This document shows positions 39,641 through 50,600 of a stretch of 64,000 bases of DNA, piece by piece. The DNA comes from Gilliamella bombi. Lineage in GTDB: Bacteria; Pseudomonadota; Gammaproteobacteria; Enterobacterales; Orbaceae. The position numbers and the translations under genes are program-made. Where the stretch lies: contig NZ_FMWS01000037.1 of assembly GCF_900103255.1 (NCBI RefSeq), forward strand, positions 1-64,000, read 5' to 3'. The notes under the pieces are model-generated. The model made no database searches. It saw only the letters and a list, made by a program, of their open reading frames with translations, and had not been told where the DNA came from. The first letter of the stretch is position 1. The number at the start of each line of letters is the position of its first letter.

Positions 39641-41029
39641 ATGCGTATAATTATAGCTGTTTTTTTTATGTTCTTATTAGCCGCTTGTCATACACGTACA
39701 GCAGAAGAAGCTTATAAAGAAGGAAAATATTTAGAAAGCATCAACTTATTGGCGGATAGTATTGAGGATAAGGGTACTGCAAAATTAGGTCAAAAAGACG
39801 TACAACGACTACAAAATATCGTCAATAACGTTATGCAACATTATGAAACAACTTTATCAAATGCCAATAATCAGGATTATGCCAAACGAATAGAATGCTA
39901 CCAAAATTTATTAGCAATGAAACTGCGATTAAGTGATCGCTTTTATAGCCAAGAAATCAGTTTTTTTGATAATAAATATGATTTTACTAAATTACAAGAG
40001 AGTATCGCAAAAGAGTACTATGACTATGGTAATTCAATCACAGGAACCGATAGTAAAAGTTATAGAATAAAAGCCGATTTATACAAAAAAGGATTTGAGC
40101 AATACAACTATAAAAACATTGAAAGTTTGTATAACAATGCAAATAAAAAATATATGCAACTTGCTGCTAAAGATTATTATGACCAAGGAAAAATGTTAGC
40201 ACAGCAAGGTAATTATAAAGCTGCTGCGGATGCATTTAATAATGCCTCGGAAGTATATCAGCCTCTTGGCAAGTACAAAGATAGTGACAAACTTTCTATT
40301 GAGAATGATAGAAAACACTGTACTCAACAAGCAGAAAATGCTTATGAACAAGCACAACAATTAGCCAGAACAGCAACACGTCGTTATCAATTTCGAGAAG
40401 TTGCCCAATATTACGCTTCAGCTGCTTCGGCTTATCGCCAATACGGAGCGTTTCGCGATGCAGATTTCCAAGCAGATAAATATAAAAGAGAAGGGAAAAT
40501 AAAAGTTTATTATAATTCTTCAGAATTAAAATCTTATGTAACAGATCTATTAAGTAAAGACTTTATAGAATTTGTTATCTACCAACCAGGACAAGCAGAT
40601 GTCACGATCCGTGTAACGACAAATGTTGAATTTTCTGATCTTGGTAAATCAGTTAACAATGAAACCAAAACCGAAAAAATATTTGATAAATTTATTGAAT
40701 TCGCTGACGAAAACGGTAATAAAAAGCAAGTTAAAACCTATAAAGATCAGCAGTTTAATTTACAAACTGTGACTCACAGCAATAAATTAACCTTAACCAC
40801 TGAAATTGAGGCTCATGGAATCTATAGTTACAGTAAATCATTTAACATTGTACAAACGTCAGCAAAACATGATTATATCTACTCTGGCAATGTGCCATCA
40901 AATTTACATAATTACAGTAAAGGAACATTGCAAACCAAAGATAGCTTGCTTCGAGCGGCAAAAGAACAGCAATTAACAGAATTAAAAGTATATATTGAAG
41001 ATATGGTTCGGGATTTATCATATCTATAA
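39641..41029 (+). CDS. Lipoprotein with TPR-like helical repeats, function unknown
   Basis: I do not recognise this gene. The first 16 residues form a lipoprotein signal with the lipobox LLAAC (Cys16). The middle (about 20-280) is helical and rich in Tyr, Ala and Gln, with repeated patterns such as YYDQGKMLAQQGNYKAAADAFNNASEVYQ that look like TPR or Sel1-like repeats. The C-terminal third is predicted to be beta-rich. A GGAAA ribosome-binding site is present. The residue after Cys is His, so outer-membrane sorting is likely. It may be a scaffold in the envelope. It stands alone, with a strong hairpin after it. Confidence 0.75.
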   Translation: MRIIIAVFFMFLLAACHTRTAEEAYKEGKYLESINLLADSIEDKGTAKLGQKDVQRLQNIVNNVMQHYETTLSNANNQDYAKRIECYQNLLAMKLRLSDRFYSQEISFFDNKYDFTKLQESIAKEYYDYGNSITGTDSKSYRIKADLYKKGFEQYNYKNIESLYNNANKKYMQLAAKDYYDQGKMLAQQGNYKAAADAFNNASEVYQPLGKYKDSDKLSIENDRKHCTQQAENAYEQAQQLARTATRRYQFREVAQYYASAASAYRQYGAFRDADFQADKYKREGKIKVYYNSSELKSYVTDLLSKDFIEFVIYQPGQADVTIRVTTNVEFSDLGKSVNNETKTEKIFDKFIEFADENGNKKQVKTYKDQQFNLQTVTHSNKLTLTTEIEAHGIYSYSKSFNIVQTSAKHDYIYSGNVPSNLHNYSKGTLQTKDSLLRAAKEQQLTELKVYIEDMVRDLSYL

Positions 41030-41525
41030 TTACTATAAATGTCATAACTAAAATTTAACTAAATAAAGACTACTTACTCATTGGTGCTCATTTTTATAAA
41101 TGAGTGTCCAATGAGTAAATTGAATGTTTTTATTTATTTGCGGAGTTGATTTAATTCGTCCAGTATAAAGAAGTACGGGCTAGATTAGAGCATATCTAGT
41201 CAAAAATTAAAAATGTGTTTGTTTGGGGCAGCGTTGGTTAGTAAACACTGTTTTCGGCTAAATGAAACTTGAATCCTTGTTGATGCATGATTTCTCGCAA
41301 TGTTTATAGTATTAATTACTGTAAACAACACTAGAAATTCCTACAATTAAAAAGTTGCTATATCAGTACTAAATTTCATCTAAAATAAAACGACGTTTGG
41401 TTTATCAGAACATCAACTCCATACTTTTTCAATTCAATTATTGAAGTGATAACTAAAATAGTTGTTTTATCAAATTCATGATAAAATATGGTTTCTTTTA
41501 AAAACTTTACAAAAAAATTAATACG
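41030..41525. other. Intergenic region between two lipoprotein genes
   Basis: There is no intact gene in these 496 bases. A long hairpin lies at 41074-41118. On the minus strand, about 41205-41305, a short frame (IMHQQGFKFHLAENSVY, stop, PTLPQTNTF) looks faintly like a decayed gene, but I cannot name it. The last 120 bases should hold the promoter of the next gene. Confidence 0.3.
41074..41118 (+). terminator. Nested hairpin, probable terminator
   Basis: TTACTCATTGG pairs perfectly with CCAATGAGTAA, and inside it CTCATTT pairs with AAATGAG around a 4-base loop. A T5 run follows after eleven bases. It lies 45 bases past the stop of the TPR lipoprotein gene. Confidence 0.6.
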
Positions 41526-42461
41526 ATGAAAAAAATAAAATATTCTTTGTTGCTAGTTTGCAGCATAACATTGGTCGGTTGTTTTGGTTCAGATACCACT
41601 TCGTCTAGCTCTGTTGATCGTATGATTGATAATCCAACACCAAATGAAATAAAAGTGATTATTGATGGAAATGAATTAACCATTCCAGCAAAATCAAGTG
41701 TGAATTATACATTTGAATACGGTAAGCATACACTGTCTTACGGTAATCAATCATTAAATTTTATAGCTAAACCTTCAACAACTAATAGTTCAGGATTAAT
41801 TAATCCTACTCAAAGTAATTATTATTTATTAACAACTTTCTATACAACTTCAAATGTGAGTGATGAAACTTACGATAAGTTGATAGCTAAATATTTAAAT
41901 TCAGTTCCAGTAATTATTAAAGGTGAACAGCAAGAGCTTGAACTACCAGTTAAAGTTATTAATGATGTTTTTATTGAGCGTCAAAAAGATTTTTGGGATT
42001 ATTCAGTAGATGAACCTTATCCAGATGAAGTAACTTTACGAGGGAAAGGGCAATTTCAATCTCGAAAAATCAAATTATTCCGAGAAGATGGCTTTATTGA
42101 AGCTTTAAAAGCAGAAGGGCTTAATGAAAAAGTTGATTTTATAAATGAACATCCTAAATTTTCTGAGCTTAAAAAATATACTATACCAAATATTCAGCTA
42201 GATGCTATTACTTGTAAGAAAGGTCGCGAATTTGTTGAAACGCAGTTAAATGATTGGAATAAGCTTTTTACTCTGACAGGTAAAGATTTGGCCTTGTTAT
42301 ACAAACAGTTAACATCGTCTGAAACTTTTCACACGAAACATGCCATCATAACAGAATGTACGAAAGCAGGAGATTCAAATCAAAGCTATCAGTTCGCTAC
42401 AAGAGAACTTGAGGGGGCATTCGATGAAACTAATCAACTTAATTTTTTTATTACTCAATAA
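41526..42461 (+). CDS. Lipoprotein of unknown function
   Basis: I do not recognise this 311-residue protein. It begins with a lipoprotein signal whose lipobox is LVGC (Cys19), followed by a Ser/Thr-rich stretch (SDTTSSSSVD), as in surface or periplasmic lipoproteins. A small beta domain follows (EIKVIIDGNELTIPAKSSVNYTF), and a more helical, charged C-terminal half. Two Cys near the end (TCKKGREF and TECTKAGD) may form a disulfide. It is not clearly related to the preceding lipoprotein, although the neighbourhood suggests both act at the envelope. Confidence 0.7.
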   Translation: MKKIKYSLLLVCSITLVGCFGSDTTSSSSVDRMIDNPTPNEIKVIIDGNELTIPAKSSVNYTFEYGKHTLSYGNQSLNFIAKPSTTNSSGLINPTQSNYYLLTTFYTTSNVSDETYDKLIAKYLNSVPVIIKGEQQELELPVKVINDVFIERQKDFWDYSVDEPYPDEVTLRGKGQFQSRKIKLFREDGFIEALKAEGLNEKVDFINEHPKFSELKKYTIPNIQLDAITCKKGREFVETQLNDWNKLFTLTGKDLALLYKQLTSSETFHTKHAIITECTKAGDSNQSYQFATRELEGAFDETNQLNFFITQ

Positions 42462-42522
42462 ACTAATTTAAGTAAAGGTAAATGTTTAACCGAATCGGTA
42501 ATAGTTACATCTTCTTTATAAT

Positions 42523-42568
42523 ATAAGCGCCATATCTTTCGTCAGTGATAAGGCGTTAGTTTTGTTTT
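42523..42568 (+). terminator. Terminator after the second lipoprotein gene
   Basis: TAAGCGCCATATC pairs, with one bulge and one mismatch, with GATAAGGCGTTA, followed by GTTTTGTTTT. It isolates the TPP riboswitch transcript from the upstream gene. Confidence 0.55.
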
Positions 42569-42685
42569 CATGTATATTCTTTATAGCCATTTTTTAAAGC
42601 TTCATAAATAAAGTGAGTTGTTCCTACATTAAATTTTTATCACTTTTGATGTTTACAATCTTCATACTAACCTCTAAACTAATTG

Positions 42686-42776
42686 ATGTTCTCAACGGGG
42701 TGCCCTAAAGGGCTGAGAATGTTAGATAGGATAACATAACCCGCCGAACCTGAACTGGATCATGCCAGCGGAGGGA
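42686..42776 (+). promoter_or_regulatory. TPP riboswitch (THI element)
   Basis: The classic THI-box landmarks occur in order: CGGGGTGCCC, the AAGGGCTGAGA block, a variable stem, ACCCGCCGAACCTGAACTGGA and the closing CATGCCAGCGGAGGGA. It lies 58 bases before the thiB ATG. In gammaproteobacteria such elements lower expression of thiamine transport genes when TPP is abundant; here the short spacing suggests control of translation start. Confidence 0.96.
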
Positions 42777-42834
42777 TTTGAGTTATTGCACTTGCTCAAG
42801 CCTTTTGTCTTTTATTTGCTATTTTGGAGGCAAA

Positions 42835-43830
42835 ATGTTTTGTAAAAAATTGTTATTATCTTTGGTATTTTCGGTACCTTTTATGGCAAATGCTGCCAAC
42901 GTAAAACCAACCTTAACTGTTTATAGTTATAATTCCTTTATTTCAGAATGGGGACCAGGAAAAGCAATTGAGAAAGGGTTTGAAGCACAGTGTAACTGTG
43001 AACTTGAGATTGTTACATTAGGCGATGGAGTAGCGGTTTTAAATCGAATGCGACTTGAAGGTGATAGAACTAATGCCGATGTAATTTTAGGATTAGATAA
43101 CAATCTTTTAGAACAGGCAAAACAAGCCAAAATAGTTATACCTCATCAAATCAATAAACCAGATAATTTAAATACCAACTGGTGGGATAGTGATTTTATG
43201 CCCTATGATTTTGGTTATTTCGCTTTTATTTATGATCAACAAAAAATCAGTAATCCACCACACAGCATGCATGAGTTAGTAGATAATAAAGTCAACTGGA
43301 AAATTATCTATCAAGACCCACGAACCAGCACTCCTGGGTTAGGTTTATTATTTTGGGTGAAAAATATATATGGTGATGATGCCGCATCTGCATGGCAGAA
43401 AATAGCAAAAAATACTGTGACAGTGACCAAAGGCTGGGGTGAAGCTTATGGCCTATTTTTAAAAGGCGAAGCTGATTTTGTGCTTAGTTATAGCACTTCG
43501 CCAGTTGCACATATTATGAATGATAATGATCATCGTTATGCTGCTGCTATTTTTGACGAAGGGCATTATCGCCAAGTCGAAGTTGCGGGTATTACTAAGT
43601 ATAGTCAGCATCCCGAATTGGCACGTGCTTTTTTACAATATTTATTAACGCCTGATGTACAACGTCAATTTGCTGAAAAAAATTTCATGTATCCGATTAT
43701 TAATATAACGTTGCCTGAAGCTTTTCAGCAAATTAAACCAGTCAATAAAGCACTCGAGTTTGATGCTAAGCAAGTTAAAAATAATCAAAAGAGCTGGGTG
43801 CGTGAATGGAAATCCACCATTAGTAAATAG
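42835..43830 (+). CDS. thiB: Thiamine/TPP periplasmic binding protein
   Basis: ThiB (TbpA) captures thiamine, TMP or TPP for the ABC importer. The ATG at 42835 is chosen because a TTGGAGG ribosome-binding site lies 5 bases upstream and a signal peptide (LLLSLVFSVPFMANA) follows at once; an earlier in-frame start at 42778 would read into the riboswitch edge. The mature protein shows VYSYNSFISEWGPG, CNCELEIV, WGEAYGLFLKGEADFVLSYSTSP, typical of the family. It is the first gene of thiBPQ. Confidence 0.94.
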   Translation: MFCKKLLLSLVFSVPFMANAANVKPTLTVYSYNSFISEWGPGKAIEKGFEAQCNCELEIVTLGDGVAVLNRMRLEGDRTNADVILGLDNNLLEQAKQAKIVIPHQINKPDNLNTNWWDSDFMPYDFGYFAFIYDQQKISNPPHSMHELVDNKVNWKIIYQDPRTSTPGLGLLFWVKNIYGDDAASAWQKIAKNTVTVTKGWGEAYGLFLKGEADFVLSYSTSPVAHIMNDNDHRYAAAIFDEGHYRQVEVAGITKYSQHPELARAFLQYLLTPDVQRQFAEKNFMYPIINITLPEAFQQIKPVNKALEFDAKQVKNNQKSWVREWKSTISK

Positions 43831-43844
43831 TTTTATTCAGTATA

Positions 43845-45422
43845 ATGTTGAAATTAAGAACGTTAATCCCCGGCATTAGTGCTGCAAGCTTGATTTTAGT
43901 TGTATTAGGTTCAGCACTATTTGCGCTTTGTTTAGTTGCTTTTGAGTCTAATAATTTAACTGTCTATTTTGATAGTTATTTATTACATGTTATTTGGATA
44001 ACAATATTTCAAGCAACGTTATCAACATTGCTATCTGTGTTATTGGCAATATTGATGGCTAAAGCCCTATCGATAGTCAATTTTTGGGGTAAAAATCTAT
44101 TGCTACGCATTATGCCTATCACCTTTATATTTCCTACGTTGGTTGTGGTAACGGGGTTATTATCTGTTTATGGGCAACATGGTTTATTAGCGTCGTTTTG
44201 TCATTATTTAGGTTTGCCTTTTGTGATATCCATTTATGGTTTAAAAGGTATTTTATTGGCACATATATTTCTTAATTTCCCTTATGCTTGTTGCTTGTTT
44301 TATCAAACCTTAAATAGTGTACCAGTCGAACACAAACAATTAGCTGCTCAATTGAATTTTTCGAGTTTTACTTATTTTAAATTGGTGGAATGGCCACTAT
44401 TGCGTCGACAGTTGCTACCTATGGCATCGCTAATCTTTATGCTTTGTTTTTCTAGTTTTGCTATTGTATTGGCTCTAGGTGGTGGACCTAAATATACCAC
44501 ACTTGAAGTTGCCATTTATCAATCCATCCGTGAATTTGATTTGATACAAGCCGTGCTTTTAGCATGTTTGCAGTTGGTTTGTTGTGCTTTTTTTATGGGG
44601 TTGATGCAAAAGTTTAATTATAGCTATAAATTTAACACTAAATATGTTAAGCAAAGTTATCGTTTACCTGTTTCGTTTAGCTTAATTTTGTCGAGTTTTG
44701 TTATTATTGTTATTGGTGCATTATTTATTTTGCTACCCATCATAACTATATTAATAAAAGGTATTTATTTTTTTCAGTGGTCATTTTTTTCAGTGGCCTT
44801 TCAACGTGCAGTTATGTTTTCTTTACTAATTGCTTTTGGGTCAGCCAGTATTGCTATGCTACTAGCTTTATTATTACTCTATACAAACAGCCGATTATTG
44901 ATTTATCGGCAAATAAATTGGAGTAATCGATTAATGTTAATTGGATCGCTGATATTAATTATTCCAAGCATGGTGCTGGCGTCAGGTCTGTTTTTACTGT
45001 TATTTTCGTACGCTTATAGTTCGGTCTTTGTTTGTGTTTTGACGATGCTTTGTAACAGTTTAATGGCACTGCCATTTATATTAAAAAACCTTGCTGCACC
45101 AATGTATGATGTTACATCTCGCTATTGGCACTTAAGCCAGTCACTTAATATTACTGGTTTTTGGCATTTTTATTTAATTGAATATAAAGCACTAAAAAAG
45201 TTAATTATCCAAAGTTTTGCCTTTTCAGCAATATTATCATTGGGTGATTTTGGTATTATTGCGTTATTTGGTGGCCAGTCAGTCACAACGTTACCTTATT
45301 ATTTATATGAGCAAATATCGTATTATCATTATCATGAAAGTGCCGTAACGGCTGCATTATTGCTAATATTATCTTTTAGTTTACTGGTTGTGATAGATTA
45401 TGATCGAACTGAATCAAATTAA
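43845..45422 (+). CDS. thiP: Thiamine ABC transporter permease
   Basis: ThiP is the inner-membrane channel of the importer. The 525-residue protein is about the E. coli length and has some 12 hydrophobic helices in two halves, each with a binding-protein-dependent permease loop that contacts ThiQ (for example AAQLNFSSFTYFKLVEWPLLRR and SQSLNITGFWHFYLIEY, the EAA-like motifs). It starts 14 bases after thiB and its end overlaps thiQ by 23 bases, which indicates coupled translation. Confidence 0.94.
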   Translation: MLKLRTLIPGISAASLILVVLGSALFALCLVAFESNNLTVYFDSYLLHVIWITIFQATLSTLLSVLLAILMAKALSIVNFWGKNLLLRIMPITFIFPTLVVVTGLLSVYGQHGLLASFCHYLGLPFVISIYGLKGILLAHIFLNFPYACCLFYQTLNSVPVEHKQLAAQLNFSSFTYFKLVEWPLLRRQLLPMASLIFMLCFSSFAIVLALGGGPKYTTLEVAIYQSIREFDLIQAVLLACLQLVCCAFFMGLMQKFNYSYKFNTKYVKQSYRLPVSFSLILSSFVIIVIGALFILLPIITILIKGIYFFQWSFFSVAFQRAVMFSLLIAFGSASIAMLLALLLLYTNSRLLIYRQINWSNRLMLIGSLILIIPSMVLASGLFLLLFSYAYSSVFVCVLTMLCNSLMALPFILKNLAAPMYDVTSRYWHLSQSLNITGFWHFYLIEYKALKKLIIQSFAFSAILSLGDFGIIALFGGQSVTTLPYYLYEQISYYHYHESAVTAALLLILSFSLLVVIDYDRTESN

Positions 45423-46110
45423 TTGTCAATATGATAATTTTAAAATGCATTTTGATATCAAAATTACTGCAAAAGAAAAGGTGGTTATTGTTGGGCCAAG
45501 TGGTGCAGGTAAAAGCTCATTGTTAAGCTTGATTGCTGGATTTATTTCACCAAATTCTGGGCAAATTTTACTTAATCATCAAAATATGACTCACACTCAA
45601 CCAGGAAAGCGGCCTGTTTCGATTTTATTTCAACATAATAATTTATTTGATCATTTAAATGTTGAACAAAATATTGGCTTAGGCATAAAGCCTTGTTTAA
45701 AACTAAATACATCGGAACGCCAAACAATAGATGATATGTTAGCTAAAGTTGGTTTAACTGGTTTTAATAATCGTTATCCCGAACAACTTTCAGGTGGTCA
45801 GAGTCAACGTGTTGCGTTAGCTCGTTGTTTAATTCAACGTCGACCTATTTTATTGTTAGATGAGCCATTTTCAGCTCTCGATCAAGCATTACGCTTTGAG
45901 ATGTTAGCATTAGTTGATCAAATTTGCGATGAGCTCGATTTGACATTAATGATGGTCTCACACAATCTTAATGATTCGCTTAGTTATTTTTCTCGTTGTT
46001 TGGTGGTGGATAATGGACAGATCGTTTTTTATGGTTTACCAAACCAATTAAACCAACCTGAAAATAATCACATTGCAAAGATATTGGGTTTAAATATCTC
46101 AAAAAATTAA
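45400..46110 (+). CDS. thiQ: Thiamine ABC transporter ATPase
   Basis: ThiQ powers thiamine import. The 236-residue protein has Walker A GPSGAGKSS, the Q-loop FQHNNLFDHL, signature LSGGQSQR, Walker B ILLLDEPFSALD and the H-loop MVSHN. The ATG lies inside thiP. It is the last gene of the riboswitch-controlled operon. Confidence 0.95.
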   Translation: MIELNQINCQYDNFKMHFDIKITAKEKVVIVGPSGAGKSSLLSLIAGFISPNSGQILLNHQNMTHTQPGKRPVSILFQHNNLFDHLNVEQNIGLGIKPCLKLNTSERQTIDDMLAKVGLTGFNNRYPEQLSGGQSQRVALARCLIQRRPILLLDEPFSALDQALRFEMLALVDQICDELDLTLMMVSHNLNDSLSYFSRCLVVDNGQIVFYGLPNQLNQPENNHIAKILGLNISKN

Positions 46111-46227
46111 TAGTTTAGCATTTAATAATTTATATATTTAAATTTAGATATTTAAAGCTTAAGGTTTTATTAATCTACCAAGCATATATTGCATTTTATG
46201 ATCAATAACAAAGCAAATTAAATATCT

Positions 46228-47934
46228 ATGCTAAACATAAAAGCAACCAACAAATTTAGCTGGTCAGCACTTATCTTTAATATTTTATTTTTTACTTATT
46301 TTTCTAGTGCATTACAGTTATATATTTTTCTTTCGGGGCATTCCAATGCAATTGGACTTCGCGATTCAATTATCTATAGTTTGATTTGGCTTATTCCTGT
46401 TTTGATTTTTCCTGATTATACAAGAAAGATTGCGACTATATTTGGGCTTATTGTCGGCTGTTTGTCTTTGGTTTCTGTCGGTTATTTTGTGATTTATCGA
46501 CAAGAATTTTCGCAAAGTGTATTTTTTGTTATGGCAGAATCAAATTATAGTGAATCGAGCGAATTTGTTCAGCAGTATTTTAGTATTAAATTAGTTATAG
46601 TATTGATTATTTATAGTTTAATGGGTGTTTATCTTTGGAGTAAAGTCAGACCTGTTTATATTAAAACTTCTACTAAATGGATTGTATCACTATTAATAGC
46701 TATTTATGCCATAATGCCTGTGTTTATTAGTGTGATAATAAAAAAATCATCTATTGAAAAAGCCGGAACTCATTTACTAACGCGTATGGAAACAACTGTG
46801 CCATGGCAACTTATTAATAGCTATTTAGCTTATCGATCTCAACTTAAAAATATGGAAGATATTTTAAATCATTTAGACACTTTACCTCCTGTTGAAAATT
46901 TAAAAGATGCTAACGGTAATACGCCTAGGACGTTGGTGTTAGTCATTGGTGAATCAACAACACGTAATAGGATGAGTATTTATGGTTATGGTCGAAATAC
47001 CACACCTCAAATTGAGCAGTTTAAAAAAGATAATGCTGATTTTGTTGTATTTAACGATGTGGTTTCATCAAGACCTTATACTATCGAAATTTTGCAACAA
47101 GCGTTAACTTTTGCTGATGAGAAGCATCCCGATTTATACCTTAAAACTCCTTCATTAATAAATCTTATGAAGCAAGCAGGGTATAAAACATTTTGGATCA
47201 CTAACCAGCAGACCATGACCAAGCGTAATACCATGTTGACTATGTTTTCTAAACAAGCCGATGAACAGTTTTATATGAATAACGATCGTAATCAAAGTTC
47301 AAGACAATATGATGAATCGGTATTTGATCCTTTCAAAAAAGTGCTAGCTGACAACGCTGAAAAGAAATTTGTTGTTATCCATCTGCTCGGAACACATATG
47401 AAATACGAGTTCCGTTACCCAAAAGACGGTAAGTATGACCGTTTTAAAGATAAGGAAAGTATTCCATATCCTCTCGATGACGATAAAGTAGATGTATATA
47501 ATAGTTATGATAATGCAATAAGTTATAACGATTATGTCACAACAACACTGTTTAATATCTTCAAAAACAGTAAAGAAAATGGTTTTATGTTATATTTTTC
47601 AGATCATGGTGAAGATGTTTATCAAACGCCACCGCATAATGTGTTAGGGCGAAACGAGAAGGCACCAACTAAAACTATGTATACTGTGCCATTTATGCTT
47701 TGGCAATCGCCAACATGGGTGGCAACGCATCCTAATAACTATCAAGCTTATGTAGATCGAAAATTTAGTACACAAGATTTGATTCATACTTGGTCTAATT
47801 TAGCTGGGTTAAGTTATAACTTATATGTTCCTGAAAAAAGTATTGTTAATCCTAATTTTCATGAATCGATTCGTTGGATTGGCGATCCTTATGACAAAAA
47901 TGGTTTAATTGATTTTGATAAATTAACTAAGTAA
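46228..47934 (+). CDS. cptA: Phosphoethanolamine transferase CptA/EptC type
   Basis: CptA adds phosphoethanolamine to heptose of the LPS inner core. The 568-residue protein closely follows E. coli CptA (577). It has five N-terminal membrane helices (about 15-175) and a periplasmic sulfatase domain with the nucleophile Thr in VIGESTTRNRMSIYGY. EILQQALTFADEKHPDLY, WITNQQTMT.RNTML, VIHLLGTHMKY and YFSDHGEDVY supply the zinc site and substrate site. The modification usually helps against cationic peptides and supports envelope stability. It stands alone between thiQ and dinB. Confidence 0.92.
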   Translation: MLNIKATNKFSWSALIFNILFFTYFSSALQLYIFLSGHSNAIGLRDSIIYSLIWLIPVLIFPDYTRKIATIFGLIVGCLSLVSVGYFVIYRQEFSQSVFFVMAESNYSESSEFVQQYFSIKLVIVLIIYSLMGVYLWSKVRPVYIKTSTKWIVSLLIAIYAIMPVFISVIIKKSSIEKAGTHLLTRMETTVPWQLINSYLAYRSQLKNMEDILNHLDTLPPVENLKDANGNTPRTLVLVIGESTTRNRMSIYGYGRNTTPQIEQFKKDNADFVVFNDVVSSRPYTIEILQQALTFADEKHPDLYLKTPSLINLMKQAGYKTFWITNQQTMTKRNTMLTMFSKQADEQFYMNNDRNQSSRQYDESVFDPFKKVLADNAEKKFVVIHLLGTHMKYEFRYPKDGKYDRFKDKESIPYPLDDDKVDVYNSYDNAISYNDYVTTTLFNIFKNSKENGFMLYFSDHGEDVYQTPPHNVLGRNEKAPTKTMYTVPFMLWQSPTWVATHPNNYQAYVDRKFSTQDLIHTWSNLAGLSYNLYVPEKSIVNPNFHESIRWIGDPYDKNGLIDFDKLTK

Positions 47935-47973
47935 TTCACTTAGGTTGTTTACACAAATATTTAAGGTATAATA

Positions 47974-47989
47974 TTGTATATTTATACAG
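47974..47989 (+). promoter_or_regulatory. LexA (SOS) box upstream of dinB
   Basis: TTGTATATTTATACAG matches the LexA consensus CTGTATATATATACAG at all but two positions. It ends 27 bases before the ATG of dinB, so LexA would block the promoter or the start of transcription. Confidence 0.8.
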
Positions 47990-48016
47990 TTATATTTGAG
48001 TATTGTGAAACCCTCT

Positions 48017-49072
48017 ATGCGAAAAATTATTCATGTCGATATGGATTGTTTTTATGCCGCCGTTGAAATGAGAGACAATCCCCGTTATCGCAATATGCCT
48101 ATTGCGGTAGGGGGCGATCCTCGTAAACGTGGCGTGGTTGCGACTGCCAATTATTTAGCTCGTCAGTATGGTATACACAGTGCTATGTCAATGGCTCAAG
48201 CTATAAAACTTTGTCCTAACCTTAAAATTATAGCGGGTAGGCATGCAGTTTATAAAGAAGTCTCCAAACAGATCCACCAAATATTTAAACGATATACTGA
48301 ATCTATTGAGGCTTTATCACTCGACGAAGCTTACCTTGATGTAACTGATTGCAAACTTTGTTATGGTTCAGCGACTTTAATTGCTCAAGATATCCGTCAG
48401 GCAATTTACAAGGAACTTGAGTTAACTGCATCGGCAGGTGTTGCTCCACTTAAGTTTCTTGCCAAAATAGCCTCTGATATGAATAAACCTAATGGTCAAT
48501 ATGTAATAACACCAGATAACGTTGATAGTTTTATAGAGCAGTTACCGTTAAAAAAAATCCCAGGTGTGGGTAAGGTCACGGAAAAAAAATTAGCCCAATT
48601 GGGGCTATTTACATGCAATGATATTGTTAATTATGATGTAACTAAATTAATTACCCAATTCGGTAAATTTGGAAGAATACTATATGAGCGATGCCAAGGT
48701 ATTGATGATCGTGAAGTGTGTAATGACAGGCAACGTAAATCGGTAGGGGTAGAGCGTACTTTAACTGATGATATTCATAGTTGGGAAGAGTGTTTATTGC
48801 AGTTCGATCCATTATTTGATGAAATGGAAAAACGGTTAAGCAAAGTTCGTGCTGATTTATCGATTGCTCGGCAAGGCGTAAAATTTAAGTTTGACGATTT
48901 TCAGCTAACTACACAAGAACATGTTTGGTCTAAATTGGATAAAGCTGATTTAATTGAGCAAGCGCATAAAGTTTGGTTAGAACGGCGTAATGGGCGTGGA
49001 GTTCGGTTAATTGGTTTTCATGTAACGTTAATCGATCCGCAAGTTGAAAAGCAGTTGATTTTTCAGTTTTAG
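48017..49072 (+). CDS. dinB: DNA polymerase IV
   Basis: Pol IV is a Y-family polymerase for translesion synthesis, induced by SOS. The ATG at 48017 gives 351 residues, the E. coli length, and an identical opening (MRKIIHVDMDCFYAAVEM); TTG or GTG starts seven or four codons earlier are possible. Catalytic acidic residues are in DMDCF and SLDEAYLDVTD, the steric-gate residue is in CFYAA, and the helix-hairpin-helix KIPGVGKVTEKKL is present. The C-terminal beta-clamp motif reads QLIFQF. Confidence 0.96.
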   Translation: MRKIIHVDMDCFYAAVEMRDNPRYRNMPIAVGGDPRKRGVVATANYLARQYGIHSAMSMAQAIKLCPNLKIIAGRHAVYKEVSKQIHQIFKRYTESIEALSLDEAYLDVTDCKLCYGSATLIAQDIRQAIYKELELTASAGVAPLKFLAKIASDMNKPNGQYVITPDNVDSFIEQLPLKKIPGVGKVTEKKLAQLGLFTCNDIVNYDVTKLITQFGKFGRILYERCQGIDDREVCNDRQRKSVGVERTLTDDIHSWEECLLQFDPLFDEMEKRLSKVRADLSIARQGVKFKFDDFQLTTQEHVWSKLDKADLIEQAHKVWLERRNGRGVRLIGFHVTLIDPQVEKQLIFQF

Positions 49073-49090
49073 CCCTTTTAACCATAAAAA

Positions 49091-49123
49091 TGAGGATGCA
49101 GGCAAAGCCTTCAAACATCCTCA
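49091..49123 (-). terminator. Terminator of the beta-glucoside operon, shared with dinB
   Basis: TGAGGATG pairs with CATCCTCA and an inner AGGC/GCCT stem strengthens it. Read on the minus strand it is followed by TTTTTAT, so it is best for the leftward operon, but it may also stop dinB transcripts. Confidence 0.65.
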
Positions 49124-49150
49124 TAACAAATGATAGCTAGCTAATAATGA

Positions 49151-50590
<1,440 letters not shown>

Positions 50591-50600
50591 TTATTCCTTG

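Noticed and set aside
41205-41305. Minus-strand peptide IMHQQGFKFHLAENSVY as a transposase remnant
   Set aside because: Too short and without a recognisable DDE or HTH motif; no inverted repeats or target duplication nearby.
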